Assembly: GCF_011046485.1 (NCBI RefSeq)
Contig: NZ_CP049256.1
Location: 1,240,001 to 1,304,000, forward strand
Origin: Microbacterium sp. 4R-513
GTDB lineage: Bacteria; Actinomycetota; Actinomycetes; Actinomycetales; Microbacteriaceae
Direction of reading: 5' to 3'
DNA: 64,000 nt
Shown: in pieces, positions 36,334 to 46,114 of the stretch
Layout of the letters: each line of letters begins with the position of its first letter
Position numbering within the stretch: position 1 is the stretch's first letter
The notes under the pieces: generated by a model
Databases searched by the model: none
The model's input: the letters and a program-made list of their open reading frames with translations, nothing else
Told to the model about the DNA's origin: nothing
Program-made: the position numbers and the translations under genes

Positions 36334-37437
36334 GTGACCGACGCCCCCGTCCGCATCCGACCCGAGATCGCCGCGCTGCCGCCCTACAAGCAGGGCACGC
36401 AGGCCGGCCCGGGCGCGTACAAGCTCTCGAGCAACGAGAACCCGTTCGATCCGCTGCCCGGGGTGCTCGAGGCCGTGCAGGGCGCGACGGCTCTCAATCG
36501 GTATCCGGATGCCACGGCCACCCGCCTCCGCGAGCGACTCGCCGACCGCTTCGGCGTGAGCCTCGACGAGGTGCACGTCGGCGCGGGCAGCGTGTCGATC
36601 CTCGCGCAGCTCATCCTCGCCGCGGCCGGTCCCGGCGACGAGGTGCTGTACGCCTGGCGGTCGTTCGAGGCCTACCCCGGACTCGTGCTCATCGCGGGGG
36701 CGACCCCCGTGCAGGTGCCGCTCGCCGCGGGCGCGCGGCACGACCTCGACGCCATGGCCGCTGCCGTGACCGAGCGCACGCGGGTCGTCATCGTGTGCAG
36801 CCCGAACAACCCGACCGGCCCGATCGTCGGGCACGACGAGTTCGAGGCGTTCCTGGCGAAGGTCCCGAGCGATGTGCTCGTGATCCTCGACGAGGCCTAT
36901 GCCGAGTTCGTCACCGATCCAGGCGCCGTCGACGGCCTCCGCGTGCTCGGCGGTGAGGGCCACGCCAACGTCGTCGTCCTCCGCACGTTCTCGAAGGCGT
37001 ACGGGCTCGCGGGTCTGCGCGTCGGCTACGCGATCGGACACCCCCGCATCCTCGATGCGGCGCGCACGACCGCGATCCCGCTGTCCGTCACGGCACACGC
37101 CGAGTCGGCGGCCCTCGCGAGCCTGGACGCCGAGCCCGAGCTGCTCGAGCGCGTCAGGGTCATCGCCGAACGCCGAGATGCTCTCGTCGCGGGCCTTCGC
37201 GGCGCCGGGTGGACAGTGCCCGAGGCGCAGGGCAACTTCGTCTGGCTCTCGACGGGCGCCGAGACGCTCGACATCGCCCAGCGCTTCATCGAGGGCGGCC
37301 TGGTGGTCCGGCCGTTCGCGGGCGACGGCATCCGTATATCCGTCGGCGAGCATGAGTCTGTGGACAAGGTCCTAGGGATCGCGGCATCCATTGTCCAGAC
37401 CCTCCCAGAAGGCCATCCAGGGCGAGGGTTAGCGTAG
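36334..37437 (+). CDS. hisC: Histidinol-phosphate / aromatic aminotransferase
   Basis: A 367-residue fold-type-I PLP aminotransferase of the HisC family: [54 protein letters not shown] and the PLP lysine in [15 protein letters not shown]. No other his gene is adjacent, so it may be the stand-alone HisC2/aromatic aminotransferase found in actinobacteria. TAGACT at 36321-36326 sits 7 nt before GTG 36334, giving a leaderless transcript; the reading frame open before it is not used. Confidence 0.9.
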   Translation: MTDAPVRIRPEIAALPPYKQGTQAGPGAYKLSSNENPFDPLPGVLEAVQGATALNRYPDATATRLRERLADRFGVSLDEVHVGAGSVSILAQLILAAAGPGDEVLYAWRSFEAYPGLVLIAGATPVQVPLAAGARHDLDAMAAAVTERTRVVIVCSPNNPTGPIVGHDEFEAFLAKVPSDVLVILDEAYAEFVTDPGAVDGLRVLGGEGHANVVVLRTFSKAYGLAGLRVGYAIGHPRILDAARTTAIPLSVTAHAESAALASLDAEPELLERVRVIAERRDALVAGLRGAGWTVPEAQGNFVWLSTGAETLDIAQRFIEGGLVVRPFAGDGIRISVGEHESVDKVLGIAASIVQTLPEGHPGRGLA

Positions 37438-37441
37438 AGAG

Positions 37442-38602
37442 GTGACCACGACCGAAGACTCGGTTCCACTCCACCCCTCTGCGATCGCGGACTCCGCGGT
37501 CGTCCGGATCCTCGCGGCCGACGGGACGTTCGCGCCCTCTGCGGCCGCCGAACCCTACGTCGAGCTCGTCCGGTCGCTGAGCGATCCGGAGCTCGAGGGC
37601 CTCTACCGCGACATGGTGCTCATCCGGGCATTCGACCGGCAGGCGACCAACCTGCAGCGGCAGGGGCAACTGGCCCTCTGGCCGCCGAGCCTCGGTCAGG
37701 AGGCCGCCCAGGTCGGCTCCGCTCGCGCGGCGCGCCCCCAGGACCACTTCTTCCCGTCGTACCGCGAGCACGTCGTCGCCCGCATCCGCGGGGTCGATCC
37801 GATCGACATCATCCGGGTGATGCGCGGGCTGACGCACGGCGGCTGGGATCCGACGGATCCCCGCAACGGCAACATGCACATCTACACGCTCGTGCTCGGC
37901 TCGCAGACGCTCCACGCGACCGGCTTCGGCATGGGCCTCGTCTTCGACGGGCGCTGCGGCACGGGCGACCCCGAGCGCGACGAGGCGGTCGTCGTCTACT
38001 ACGGCGACGGCGCATCGAGCCAGGGAGACGTGCACGAGGCGATGGTCTTCGCCGCGAGCTTCCGCACGCCCGAGGTGTTCTTCCTGCAGAACAACCAGTG
38101 GGCCATCTCGGTGCCCGTGTCGACGCAGTCGCGCTCGCCGCTCCACAAGCGCGGCGAGGGATACGGGATGCCGAGCATCCCGATCGACGGCAACGACGTC
38201 CTCGCGAGCTACGCCGTCACGAAGGTCGCCCTCGACGAGGCGCGCGCCGGCGACGGCCCCCGCGCGATCGAGGCTCTGACCTACCGGATGGGCGCCCATA
38301 CGACGAGCGACGACCCGACGAAGTACCGCACGTCGGACGAGGAGCAGTCGTGGGCTCGCCGCGACCCCATCGACCGGATGCGCGCCTTCCTCCGCGGTCG
38401 CGGCGCCTCGGACGCCTTCTTCGCCGACGTCGAGGCCGAGGGTGAAGCGGTCGCCGACGACGCCCGCGTCCGCACGACGCAGCTCGGGACGATCCCGGCC
38501 GACACGATCTTCGACAACGTGTACTCCGAGGCGCATCCCCTCGTCGAGCAGCAGCGTCAGTGGTACCACGAGTACGAGGCATCCTTCGGGGAGGACTCAT
38601 GA
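37442..38602 (+). CDS. 2-oxoacid dehydrogenase E1 component, alpha subunit
   Basis: A 386-residue thiamine-diphosphate subunit (PdhA/BkdA type). It has PPSLGQEAAQVGSARA, FFPSYREHVVARIRG, the ThDP motif GDGASSQGDVHEAM ending in NNQWAIS, and the phosphorylation-loop-like YRMGAHTTSDDPTKYR. With E1beta and E2 downstream it decarboxylates pyruvate or branched-chain 2-oxoacids; the latter is suggested by sequence style only. TAGCGT at 37430-37435 lies 6 nt before GTG 37442. Its stop overlaps the E1beta start. Confidence 0.94.
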   Translation: MTTTEDSVPLHPSAIADSAVVRILAADGTFAPSAAAEPYVELVRSLSDPELEGLYRDMVLIRAFDRQATNLQRQGQLALWPPSLGQEAAQVGSARAARPQDHFFPSYREHVVARIRGVDPIDIIRVMRGLTHGGWDPTDPRNGNMHIYTLVLGSQTLHATGFGMGLVFDGRCGTGDPERDEAVVVYYGDGASSQGDVHEAMVFAASFRTPEVFFLQNNQWAISVPVSTQSRSPLHKRGEGYGMPSIPIDGNDVLASYAVTKVALDEARAGDGPRAIEALTYRMGAHTTSDDPTKYRTSDEEQSWARRDPIDRMRAFLRGRGASDAFFADVEAEGEAVADDARVRTTQLGTIPADTIFDNVYSEAHPLVEQQRQWYHEYEASFGEDS

Positions 38603-39621
38603 CCATCTCTGAGACACAGCCGGCCACGACGCCCGCCCCCTCGGGCCTCGAGACCCTCCCCTTCAGCCGTGCCCTGAACGCCGGCCTGCGGCGGGCGCTC
38701 GCCGAGAACGACCGCGTCCTGCTCATGGGCGAGGACATCGGTCCGCTCGGCGGGGTCTTCCGCGTGACCGAGGGCCTGCAGGCCGAGTTCGGCCCCCAGC
38801 GCGTCATCGACACGCCGCTCGCCGAGTCCGGCATCGTCGGCACCGCTATCGGCCTCGCGATGGCCGGCTTCCGGCCCGTGTGCGAGATCCAGTTCGACGG
38901 CTTCGTCTTCCCCGCGTTCGACCAGATCACGTCGCAGCTCGCGAAGATCACGTACCGGCACGAGGGCGCGCTTCAGATGCCCGTCGTGATCCGGATCCCC
39001 TACGGCGGGCACATCGGCGCCGTCGAGCACCACCAGGAGAGCCCCGAGGCGTACTTCACGCACACGCCGGGCCTTCGCGTCGTGAGCCCCTCGACACCGA
39101 ACGACGCGTACTGGATGATCCAGGATGCGATCGCGTCGCCCGACCCGGTCATCTTCCTCGAGCCGAAGAGCCGCTACTGGCCAAAGGGCGAGGTCGACAC
39201 CACGGCGCGTGCGCTCCCGCTGCACGCCTCGCGCGTCGTCCGCCGCGGCACGGACGTGACGCTCGTCGGGCACGGCGCGATGGTCACGACGCTCCTGCAG
39301 GCGGCGGCGCTCGCCGAGTCGGAGGGCACGAGCTGCGAGGTCATCGACCTGCGATCGCTCTCGCCCGTCGACTACGGCCCGATCCTCGACTCCGTCCGCC
39401 GCACGGGACGCATGGTCTACGCACAGGAGGCGCCCGGCTTCACGAGCCTCGGCTCCGAGATCTCGGCGACCGTCATGGAGAAGGCGTTCTACGCGCTCGA
39501 GGCACCCGTGCTGCGCGTGTCCGGCTTCGACACGCCCTTCCCGCCGGCGAAGCTCGAGGGCAAGTACCTCCCCGACGCCGACCGCATTCTCGAGGCCGTC
39601 GACCGCGCCCTCGCCTACTGA
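38599..39621 (+). CDS. 2-oxoacid dehydrogenase E1 component, beta subunit
   Basis: A 340-residue transketolase-like subunit: [82 protein letters not shown] and the C-terminal [20 protein letters not shown]. It forms the alpha2beta2 E1 with the upstream subunit. ATGA overlap with the E1alpha gene indicates coupling; GGGGAGGA lies just upstream of the ATG at 38599. Confidence 0.95.
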   Translation: MTISETQPATTPAPSGLETLPFSRALNAGLRRALAENDRVLLMGEDIGPLGGVFRVTEGLQAEFGPQRVIDTPLAESGIVGTAIGLAMAGFRPVCEIQFDGFVFPAFDQITSQLAKITYRHEGALQMPVVIRIPYGGHIGAVEHHQESPEAYFTHTPGLRVVSPSTPNDAYWMIQDAIASPDPVIFLEPKSRYWPKGEVDTTARALPLHASRVVRRGTDVTLVGHGAMVTTLLQAAALAESEGTSCEVIDLRSLSPVDYGPILDSVRRTGRMVYAQEAPGFTSLGSEISATVMEKAFYALEAPVLRVSGFDTPFPPAKLEGKYLPDADRILEAVDRALAY

Positions 39622-39634
39622 CCAGGAGACCCGG

Positions 39635-41014
39635 ATGACGACCCAGACCTTCCTCCTCCCCGACGTCGGCGAGGGTCTCACCGAGGCCGAGATCGTGCAG
39701 TGGCGCGTCGCGCCGGGCGACCCGGTCGCCGTCAACGACGTCATCGTCGAGATCGAGACGGCCAAGTCGCTCGTCGAGCTTCCGTCGCCGTTCGACGGCA
39801 CGGTCGGCGATCTGCTCGCGGCCGAAGGCGAGACGGTCGCCGTCGGTGCGCCGATCATCACGATCGCGGCGGGGGCTCCGCAGGGGACGGATGCCGCGGC
39901 CCCCGCGGGTCCGAGCGTCGTGGGTCAGAGCGAGCACGGCGCGCCGATCGAGCCAGAGGCCGGCGGCGCGGTGCTCGTCGGATACGGCACGGGCGGGCAG
40001 GTCCAGTCGCGGCGGAAGAAGCCCGCGGTCACGGCGCAGCAGCGGGTCGAGGCATCCGTCGGCGTCGTCGCGAAGCCGCCCATCCGCAAGCTCGCGCGCG
40101 ACCTCGGCGTCGACCTCGCCGCCGTCACGCCGTCGGGTGCTGCGGGCGAGGTCACACGAGACGACGTGGTGAGGCAGGCGTCGCAGGCGAGCGTGTTCCG
40201 CAACATCGAGACGCCCGCGTGGCCCGAAGTGCGCGAGGAGACGATCCCCGTGCGGGCTCCGAGCGCTCCGGCTCCGGTCGCGACTTCGGAGCGTCCCGCC
40301 GAACCGGCGGGCGACCGTGAGGAGTCGATCCCGGTCCGCGGCGTCCGCAAGGCCACGGCGAACGCGATGACCTCGAGCGCCTACACGGCTCCGCACGTGT
40401 CGGTGTGGGTCGACGTCGACGCGTCGCGCACGATGGAGCTCGTCAAGCGCCTCAAGGCCTCGCCGGACTTCGCCGACGTCAAGGTCTCGCCGCTGCTCAT
40501 CATGGCGCGGGCCGTCATCTGGGCCGTCCGCCGCACGCCGATGGTCAACGCCGCGTGGATCGACACCGACGACGGGGCGCAGATCCGCGTGCGGCACTAC
40601 GTCAACCTCGGCATCGCCGCCGCGACGCCCCGCGGCCTCCTCGTGCCGAACATCAAGGACGCGCACGACCTCAACACGCGCGAGCTCGCGCGCGCCCTCG
40701 AGAAGCTCACGCTCACGGCTCGCGAAGGCAAGACGACGCCCGCCGACCAGCAGGGCGGGACGATCACGATCACGAACATCGGCGTCTTCGGCGTCGACGC
40801 GGGCACGCCGATCATCAACCCGGGCGAGGTCGGGATCGTCGCCCTCGGGGCGATCCGGCAGAAGCCGTGGGTCGTCGACGGCGAGGTGCGCCCCCGCTGG
40901 GTGACGACCGTGTCCGGCTCGTTCGACCACCGCGTCGTGGACGGCGACGGCGTCTCGCGCTTCATCGCCGACATCGCGTCCGTGCTCGAGGAGCCCGCGC
41001 TCCTCCTCGACTGA
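39635..41014 (+). CDS. Dihydrolipoamide acyltransferase (E2) of the 2-oxoacid dehydrogenase complex
   Basis: A 459-residue E2. One lipoyl domain comes first, with the modified lysine in [16 protein letters not shown] near residue 45. A peripheral-subunit-binding domain ([20 protein letters not shown]) follows, then the catalytic domain ([20 protein letters not shown] and [12 protein letters not shown], the His-x3-Asp-Gly active site). No E3 gene follows; a dihydrolipoamide dehydrogenase must come from elsewhere. It closes the operon, 13 bp after E1beta behind CAGGAGA. Confidence 0.95.
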   Translation: MTTQTFLLPDVGEGLTEAEIVQWRVAPGDPVAVNDVIVEIETAKSLVELPSPFDGTVGDLLAAEGETVAVGAPIITIAAGAPQGTDAAAPAGPSVVGQSEHGAPIEPEAGGAVLVGYGTGGQVQSRRKKPAVTAQQRVEASVGVVAKPPIRKLARDLGVDLAAVTPSGAAGEVTRDDVVRQASQASVFRNIETPAWPEVREETIPVRAPSAPAPVATSERPAEPAGDREESIPVRGVRKATANAMTSSAYTAPHVSVWVDVDASRTMELVKRLKASPDFADVKVSPLLIMARAVIWAVRRTPMVNAAWIDTDDGAQIRVRHYVNLGIAAATPRGLLVPNIKDAHDLNTRELARALEKLTLTAREGKTTPADQQGGTITITNIGVFGVDAGTPIINPGEVGIVALGAIRQKPWVVDGEVRPRWVTTVSGSFDHRVVDGDGVSRFIADIASVLEEPALLLD

Positions 41015-41096
41015 CCGCCGCCGCACCTTCGGCGGCGCCGGCAAGGGCGACGCCGGCCGGCGGATGCCCGCAGTCGCCGTTTTTCGAGGCTCCGGT

Positions 41097-41125
41097 TTGA
41101 GAACGATTATCAATAGCCTTACGAT
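41097..41125 (+). promoter_or_regulatory. znuA promoter with overlapping Zur-type operator
   Basis: -35 TTGAGA (41097-41102) and -10 TACGAT (41120-41125) are 17 bp apart, and the ATG follows the -10 by 6 nt, so the mRNA is leaderless. TGAGAACGATTATCA (41098-41112) is an imperfect palindrome (11 of 15 positions symmetric) of Zur-box type and covers the -35. Zinc-loaded Zur, encoded downstream, would block transcription. Confidence 0.8.
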
Positions 41126-41131
41126 GGGTGC

Positions 41132-42145
41132 ATGCCCCGCCGAGTGACCGCCGCCGCCGCGCTGGCCGCGGCATCCGTCCTCGTCCTCACGGGATGCTCG
41201 TCGGCCGGCTCCGCCGCGGGGGACGGCCGCGTCCAGATCGTCGCCTCGACCAACGTGTACGGGCAGATCGCGGAAGCGGTCGGCGGCGACGCGGTCGACG
41301 TGACGTCGATGATCCGCTCCGCCGCGCAGGATCCGCATTCCTACGAGGCGAGCGCGCGCGATCAGCTGACCGTGAGCCGGGCCGACCTCGTGATCGAGAA
41401 CGGCGGCGGTTATGACTCGTTCCTCGACGGGCTTCTCGATGCGACCGAGACGGATGCCCCGGTCCTCACGGCCGTCGAGTTCTCGCACGACTGGCCCGGT
41501 GGCAGCGCCCACGACCACAGCGCCGACGACGATGGCGCCCACGACGACAGCGGGTCCGGCGAGGCGCACGACGACCACGCCGATCACGCCGAGGGTGAGC
41601 ACGGCCACGACCACATCGAGGGCTTCAACGAGCACGTCTGGTACGACCTGCACGCCATGAGCGACCTCGCGAAGGGCATCGCGTCGCAGCTGGGGACGCT
41701 GCGTCCCGAAGAGGCGGACGTCTTCGAGGCGCACGCCGCCGACTTCGCCGCGTCGCTCGAGGAGCTCGAGGCCGAGCTCGCGGCGCTCGACGCCGCCCAC
41801 GGCGGCGCGCAGATCTTCGCGACGGAGCCGGTCCCGCTGTACCTCACCGAAGCCGCGGGCCTCGAGAACGTCACGCCCGGCGCGTTCAGCGAGGCGGTCG
41901 AGGAGGGGCAGGATGTCCCGCCCGCGACGCTCCTCGCTGGCCTCGACCTGATCCGCTCGGGCGACGTGCGGGTCGTCATCGTCAATTCGCAGACGGGCGG
42001 GGTCGAGACCGACGCCGTCATCGCCGACGCCGAGCAGGCCGGCATACCGGTGCTCGAGTTCTCGGAGATCCTGCCCGAAGGACTCACCTACGTCGACTGG
42101 ATGCATCGCAACATCGACGCACTCGGAAAGGCGCTGGACAGATGA
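41132..42145 (+). CDS. znuA: Zinc ABC transporter substrate-binding lipoprotein
   Basis: 337 residues. The lipoprotein signal is AAALAAASVLVLTGC with the lipidated Cys near residue 23. The cluster-9 binding fold shows VASTNVYGQIAEAVGG, IRSAAQDPHSYEAS, EHVWYDLHAM and IFATEPVPLYLTEAAGL. A His/Asp-rich loop (residues about 127-160) is typical of zinc rather than manganese binders. It captures zinc outside the membrane for ZnuBC. Its stop overlaps the next start by ATGA. Confidence 0.94.
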   Translation: MPRRVTAAAALAAASVLVLTGCSSAGSAAGDGRVQIVASTNVYGQIAEAVGGDAVDVTSMIRSAAQDPHSYEASARDQLTVSRADLVIENGGGYDSFLDGLLDATETDAPVLTAVEFSHDWPGGSAHDHSADDDGAHDDSGSGEAHDDHADHAEGEHGHDHIEGFNEHVWYDLHAMSDLAKGIASQLGTLRPEEADVFEAHAADFAASLEELEAELAALDAAHGGAQIFATEPVPLYLTEAAGLENVTPGAFSEAVEEGQDVPPATLLAGLDLIRSGDVRVVIVNSQTGGVETDAVIADAEQAGIPVLEFSEILPEGLTYVDWMHRNIDALGKALDR

Positions 42146-42987
42146 CGGATGCCTCGGCCCCCGCGCTCGCGATCTCGGGCGCGGCGCTGCGGCGCGACGG
42201 CCGCGAACTGTGGGCGGGCCTCGACCTCGAGGTGCGCCCCGGCGAGCTGATCGCCGTCCTCGGCCCCAGCGGGTCGGGCAAGACGACGCTGCTGCGGGCG
42301 ATCCTCGGGCTCGAGGACCTCAGCGAAGGGACGATCACCGTGCTCGGCGAGAAGGTGCGTGGCCGTGGCAGCCGCCGCATCGGCTACATCCCGCAGCAGC
42401 GGCCGCTCCCGCGTGAGACGCCGCTGCGCGGGCGCGACCTCGTGACGCTCGGCGTCGACGGCCACCGCCTCGGGTTCCCCATCCCGCGCAAGGGCGACCG
42501 CGCACGGGTCGACGCCCTGCTCGACGCCGTCGACGCCCGCGACTTCGCGGACCGTCCGGTCGGCGAGCTGTCCGGCGGCGAGCAGCAGCGCCTGCGGGTC
42601 GGGCAGGCGCTCGCCGACGATCCTCGGCTGCTCCTGTGCGACGAGCCGCTGACGAGCCTCGACCTCGCCAACCAGCAGGCGGTGATCGGGCTCATCGACC
42701 GCCACCGCCGTGCCGCGAACGCCGGCGTCCTCCTCGTGACCCACGACATCAACCCGGTGCTGAGCTCGGTCGACCGGATCCTCTACCTCGCGGCGGGCCG
42801 GTTCACTCTCGGCACGCCCGACGAGGTGCTCAACTCCGAGACGCTGACGGCGCTGTACGGGGCGCCGGTCTACGTCCTGCGGGCGGGCGATCGTCTCGTC
42901 GTCGTGGGGGCGCCCGACGCCGAGGAGTCGCACCACCACCATCACCACGACCTGCACGACGACCCGGGGACGGGGGCCCACGCATGA
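42142..42987 (+). CDS. znuC: Zinc ABC transporter ATP-binding protein
   Basis: A 281-residue ABC ATPase: Walker A GPSGSGKTT, signature LSGGEQQRL, Walker B LLLCDEPL, switch His in LLVTHDIN. A C-terminal run of six His (EESHHHHHHDL) may sense or store zinc and is unusual for the subunit. It couples to the permease whose start overlaps its stop codon. Confidence 0.94.
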   Translation: MTDASAPALAISGAALRRDGRELWAGLDLEVRPGELIAVLGPSGSGKTTLLRAILGLEDLSEGTITVLGEKVRGRGSRRIGYIPQQRPLPRETPLRGRDLVTLGVDGHRLGFPIPRKGDRARVDALLDAVDARDFADRPVGELSGGEQQRLRVGQALADDPRLLLCDEPLTSLDLANQQAVIGLIDRHRRAANAGVLLVTHDINPVLSSVDRILYLAAGRFTLGTPDEVLNSETLTALYGAPVYVLRAGDRLVVVGAPDAEESHHHHHHDLHDDPGTGAHA

Positions 42988-43907
42988 ACTGGTCCGACGT
43001 GTGGGAGGCGATGTTCGGCGGAGTCGCGGACTACGCCGAGATCCTCGGCCTCGTCGCGAACTCGATCGTCGCGGGAGCGGTCCTCGGCCTCGTCGGGGGG
43101 CTCGTCGGCGTCTTCGTCATCCAGCGGGACATGGCCTTCGCCGTGCACGGGATCGCGGAGCTCTCCTTCGCCGGCGCGGCCGCAGCCCTCCTCATCGGCG
43201 TCGACGTCGTGACGGGGTCGATCGTGGGATCGCTCATCGCCGCCGCCATCATCGGCGTGCTCGGAGCGAAGGCGCGCGACCGCAACTCGATCATCGGCGT
43301 CCTCATGCCGTTCGGGCTCGGCCTCGGCATCCTGTTCCTCTCGCTCTACAACGGTCGCTCCGCCAACCGCTTCAGTCTCCTGACGGGCCAGATCGTCTCG
43401 GTCCAGAGCGGCCAGCTCGGCTGGCTCATCGTCATCAGCATCGCGGTGCTCCTCGGACTCCTCGCGATCTGGCGGCCCCTGCGATTCGACTCGCTCGACC
43501 CGCAGTCGGCGGCGGCCCGCGGAGTGCCGACGACCGCCGTGTCCCTCGGGTTCATGCTGCTGCTCGGGCTCATGGTCGCCGTCAGCGTCCACATCATCGG
43601 CGCCCTCCTCGTCATGGCGCTGCTCGTCACACCCGCGGCGGCGGCCATGCGCGTGGCATCCGGTCCCCTCGCCGTTCCGCTTCTCTCGGCGCTCTTCGGG
43701 TTCGTCTCTGCGGTGGGCGGCATCCTCCTCGCCGTCGCGGGAACCCTGCCTGTGAGTCCGTACATCACGACGATCTCCTTCGTCATCTACGTCGTCTGCC
43801 GCGTCGTCGGGTCGCGTCGCGGGCGGGTCGATCGAGCGGCTCGGGATGCCTCGGCCGGCGTGTCCGACGGTGTCGGCGCCCAGGGCGCTCCCATGGCCCG
43901 CGGGTAG
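42984..43907 (+). CDS. znuB: Zinc ABC transporter permease
   Basis: A 307-residue ABC-3-type permease with about eight helices (LVANSIVAGAVLGLVGGLVGVFVIQ, GSIVGSLIAAAIIGVLGA, LGWLIVISIAVLLGLLAIW, VHIIGALLVMALLVTPAAAA). The family motif RDMAFAVHGIAELSFAGAA is intact. The start at 42984 overlaps the znuC stop codon (ATGA). The hydrophilic C-terminus overlaps nothing; zur starts 10 bp later from its own promoter. Confidence 0.94.
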   Translation: MNWSDVWEAMFGGVADYAEILGLVANSIVAGAVLGLVGGLVGVFVIQRDMAFAVHGIAELSFAGAAAALLIGVDVVTGSIVGSLIAAAIIGVLGAKARDRNSIIGVLMPFGLGLGILFLSLYNGRSANRFSLLTGQIVSVQSGQLGWLIVISIAVLLGLLAIWRPLRFDSLDPQSAAARGVPTTAVSLGFMLLLGLMVAVSVHIIGALLVMALLVTPAAAAMRVASGPLAVPLLSALFGFVSAVGGILLAVAGTLPVSPYITTISFVIYVVCRVVGSRRGRVDRAARDASAGVSDGVGAQGAPMARG

Positions 43908-43916
43908 AATCCGGGC

Positions 43917-44330
43917 ATGGTCCAGCGCAACACGTGGCAGCGCGAGCGGGTGCGCGAAGCACTCGCCGATGCGCGCGGCTTCGTGAGCGCGCAGAGCCTG
44001 CATGCGACCCTGCGCGACGAGAACACGGGCATCGGCCTCGCCACCGTGTACCGCGCGCTCGCCGGTCTCGCGGCCCAGGGCGACGCCGACTCGCTGCAGA
44101 GCCCCGAGGGCGAGAGCCTCTACCGGGCGTGTGCGACGCGGGGTCACCACCACCACCTCATCTGCCGCTCGTGCGGCATCGCCGTCGAGATCGAGGCATC
44201 CGACGTCGAGCAGTGGGCGCGCGCGACGGCGGCGGCCAACGGCTTCACCGAGGCCGAGCACGTCGTCGACATCTTCGGGCTCTGCGCATCGTGCACCGCC
44301 GCCCGGGCGAGCGAGCGTGACGCGGACTGA
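43917..44330 (+). CDS. zur: Zinc uptake regulator, Fur family
   Basis: 137 residues. The winged helix (RERVREALADARGFVSAQSL, IGLATVYRALAGLAAQG) is followed by the metal domain: the HHHH cluster (GHHHHLICRSCG) and two CxxC pairs, CRSC and CASC, for structural zinc. It should repress znuACB when zinc is sufficient. TAGAAT at 43905-43910 lies 6 nt before the ATG, giving a leaderless mRNA. The permease gene starts inside its 3' end. Confidence 0.92.
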   Translation: MVQRNTWQRERVREALADARGFVSAQSLHATLRDENTGIGLATVYRALAGLAAQGDADSLQSPEGESLYRACATRGHHHHLICRSCGIAVEIEASDVEQWARATAAANGFTEAEHVVDIFGLCASCTAARASERDAD

Positions 44331-45339
44331 GCCGAAGGCGGTCGAAGCTCCCTCCACCGCGGGGCGCACGATCGTCTGGCTGGCCATCGGCGCGGGCTTC
44401 ATCGCCCTGCTCTTCGCGATCGACGCCCTCGCTCCCGCGCTCTACCCTGTTTCGCTCCCGACCCGCGCCCAAGACGGCCTGACGCTCGCGCTCAGCGTGC
44501 TCATCGAGTCGCTGCCCTTCGTCGTCCTCGGCGTCATCCTGTCGATCGTCGTGCAGGTCTGGGTGCCTCCGGGCGTGCTGGAGCGGTGGATGCCTCGGCG
44601 GGCGTGGGCGCGGCGCGCCGTGCTCTCGCTCCTCGGCATGATCGTGCCGGTGTGCGAGTGCGGCAACGTGCCGTTCGCCCGCGGCCTGCTCATGCGGGGA
44701 TTCTCGGTGCCCGAGACGCTGACGTTCCTCATCGCGGCGCCGATCGTGAACCCCATCGTCATCATCACGACCCACCAGGCCTTCGGGTTCGACGACGGCA
44801 TCCTCGTCGCGCGGATCCTCGGCGGGTACGCGATCGCCAACCTCATCGGCTGGCTCTACAGCCGCCACCCCGATCCGGACGCCCTCCTCACACAGCGTTT
44901 CCGCGACACGTGCGAGGTCGTCCTGCACGAACCGGGCGGCCGGGGGCGGCGGAGCCTCGCGCAGTTCGTCATCGAGCTGCGCGCGGTGCTGCCCGCCCTT
45001 GTCATCGGGTCGGCCCTCGCCGGCGCCGTGCAGGTGCTCATCCCGCGCGACGCGCTCCTCGCGATCGGCTCGGACCCGGCGCTCTCGATCGTCGCCATGA
45101 TCGCCCTCGCGATGGTCGTGTCGATCTGCTCCAACGTCGACTCGTTCTTCGCGCTGTCGTTCGCATCGACCTTCACGCCCGGGTCGATCGTCGCGTTCCT
45201 CCTCGTCGGGCCGCTCGTCGACGTCAAGATGCTCGCCCTGCTGCGCACGACCTTCACGACCCGCGTGCTCGTCGGGCTCGTCATCGTGGTGGTGCTGTCC
45301 GCCTTCGCGATCGGAACGGCGGTGAATCTCCTTGTCTGA
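44317..45339 (+). CDS. UPF0718-family permease (YraQ/ArsP-like)
   Basis: A 340-residue membrane protein of the DUF318/UPF0718 family with about eight helices. The hallmark motifs are VPVCECGNVPFARGLL and SICSNVDSFFALSF, each with a Cys in a helix break, and NPIVIITTHQAF. It starts at GTG 44317 within the end of zur and is coupled to the TIGR03943-like gene. Co-location with zur suggests metal or thiol-metal transport; direct evidence is lacking. Confidence 0.87.
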   Translation: MTRTEPKAVEAPSTAGRTIVWLAIGAGFIALLFAIDALAPALYPVSLPTRAQDGLTLALSVLIESLPFVVLGVILSIVVQVWVPPGVLERWMPRRAWARRAVLSLLGMIVPVCECGNVPFARGLLMRGFSVPETLTFLIAAPIVNPIVIITTHQAFGFDDGILVARILGGYAIANLIGWLYSRHPDPDALLTQRFRDTCEVVLHEPGGRGRRSLAQFVIELRAVLPALVIGSALAGAVQVLIPRDALLAIGSDPALSIVAMIALAMVVSICSNVDSFFALSFASTFTPGSIVAFLLVGPLVDVKMLALLRTTFTTRVLVGLVIVVVLSAFAIGTAVNLLV

Positions 45340-46114
45340 CCCCCACGTCCAGACCGGCGGCCGGCGCCGGCACCGTTCGCTGATCAACCGCTGGCTCGGA
45401 GTCGGCCTCGCCGCGGTCCTCGCCGTCATGACCCTGACGCTCGCGGCGACCGGCCGCCTCGGTCTGTACCTCAACCCGGACTCGACCTGGTTCGCCGTCG
45501 GGATGGCAGTGGTCGTGCTGATCGGCGCCGTGCTCACGTTCGCCCTCCCCCTGGGCGCAGAGGACGACGACCACGCGCACGGAGGACACGAGCCGCACCG
45601 CCGCAACCCGATCGCGGTCGTGGCCACCGGGGTGGGCGGGGTCGCGGCATCCGTTCTCGTCCTCACGGCCCTCGTGGCCCCGCCCGCCTCGCTCTCGGCC
45701 GAGCTCGCGATGTCGCGCGACATCGACGCGCCGCCGCTCTTCGCGGGGGCGGATGCCGTGGCGCTCGCCACCACGGGAGACACGGCCGAGTTCGGGGTCG
45801 GGGAGTGGTCGACGGTCTTCGCCACGGCGACCAATCCCGACGCGTACGACGGCGACCCGGTGACGCTGACGGGCTTCGTGACTCCGGGCGACGACGGCTT
45901 CGACCTGACGCGCCTCGTCATCACGCACTGCGTCATCGATGCGCAGCCCGCCAGCATCCCGGTCGACGCGGCCGCCACGCAGCAGGAATCGCCCGCGACC
46001 GGGCAGTGGGTCACGATCACGGGAACCGTCCGTTCGAGCAGCGACGGGCGCCTGGCGATCGTCGCCGACTCCGTCGAACTCGTCGACGAGCCGGGGGATC
46101 CGTATGAGTACTGA
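45332..46114 (+). CDS. TIGR03943-like membrane protein (partner of UPF0718 permease)
   Basis: 260 residues: helices near residues 22-40, 54-74 and 91-112, then a soluble extracytoplasmic domain with an OB-like fold (DPVTLTGFVTPGDDGFDLTR, VITHCVIDAQPASIPV, GQWVTITGTVR). A His-rich loop (HAHGGHEPHRR) lies between helices. Proteins of this type nearly always follow a UPF0718 permease and probably form one complex. The start is TTG at 45332, overlapping the permease by 8 nt. Confidence 0.82.
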   Translation: MSDPHVQTGGRRRHRSLINRWLGVGLAAVLAVMTLTLAATGRLGLYLNPDSTWFAVGMAVVVLIGAVLTFALPLGAEDDDHAHGGHEPHRRNPIAVVATGVGGVAASVLVLTALVAPPASLSAELAMSRDIDAPPLFAGADAVALATTGDTAEFGVGEWSTVFATATNPDAYDGDPVTLTGFVTPGDDGFDLTRLVITHCVIDAQPASIPVDAAATQQESPATGQWVTITGTVRSSSDGRLAIVADSVELVDEPGDPYEY

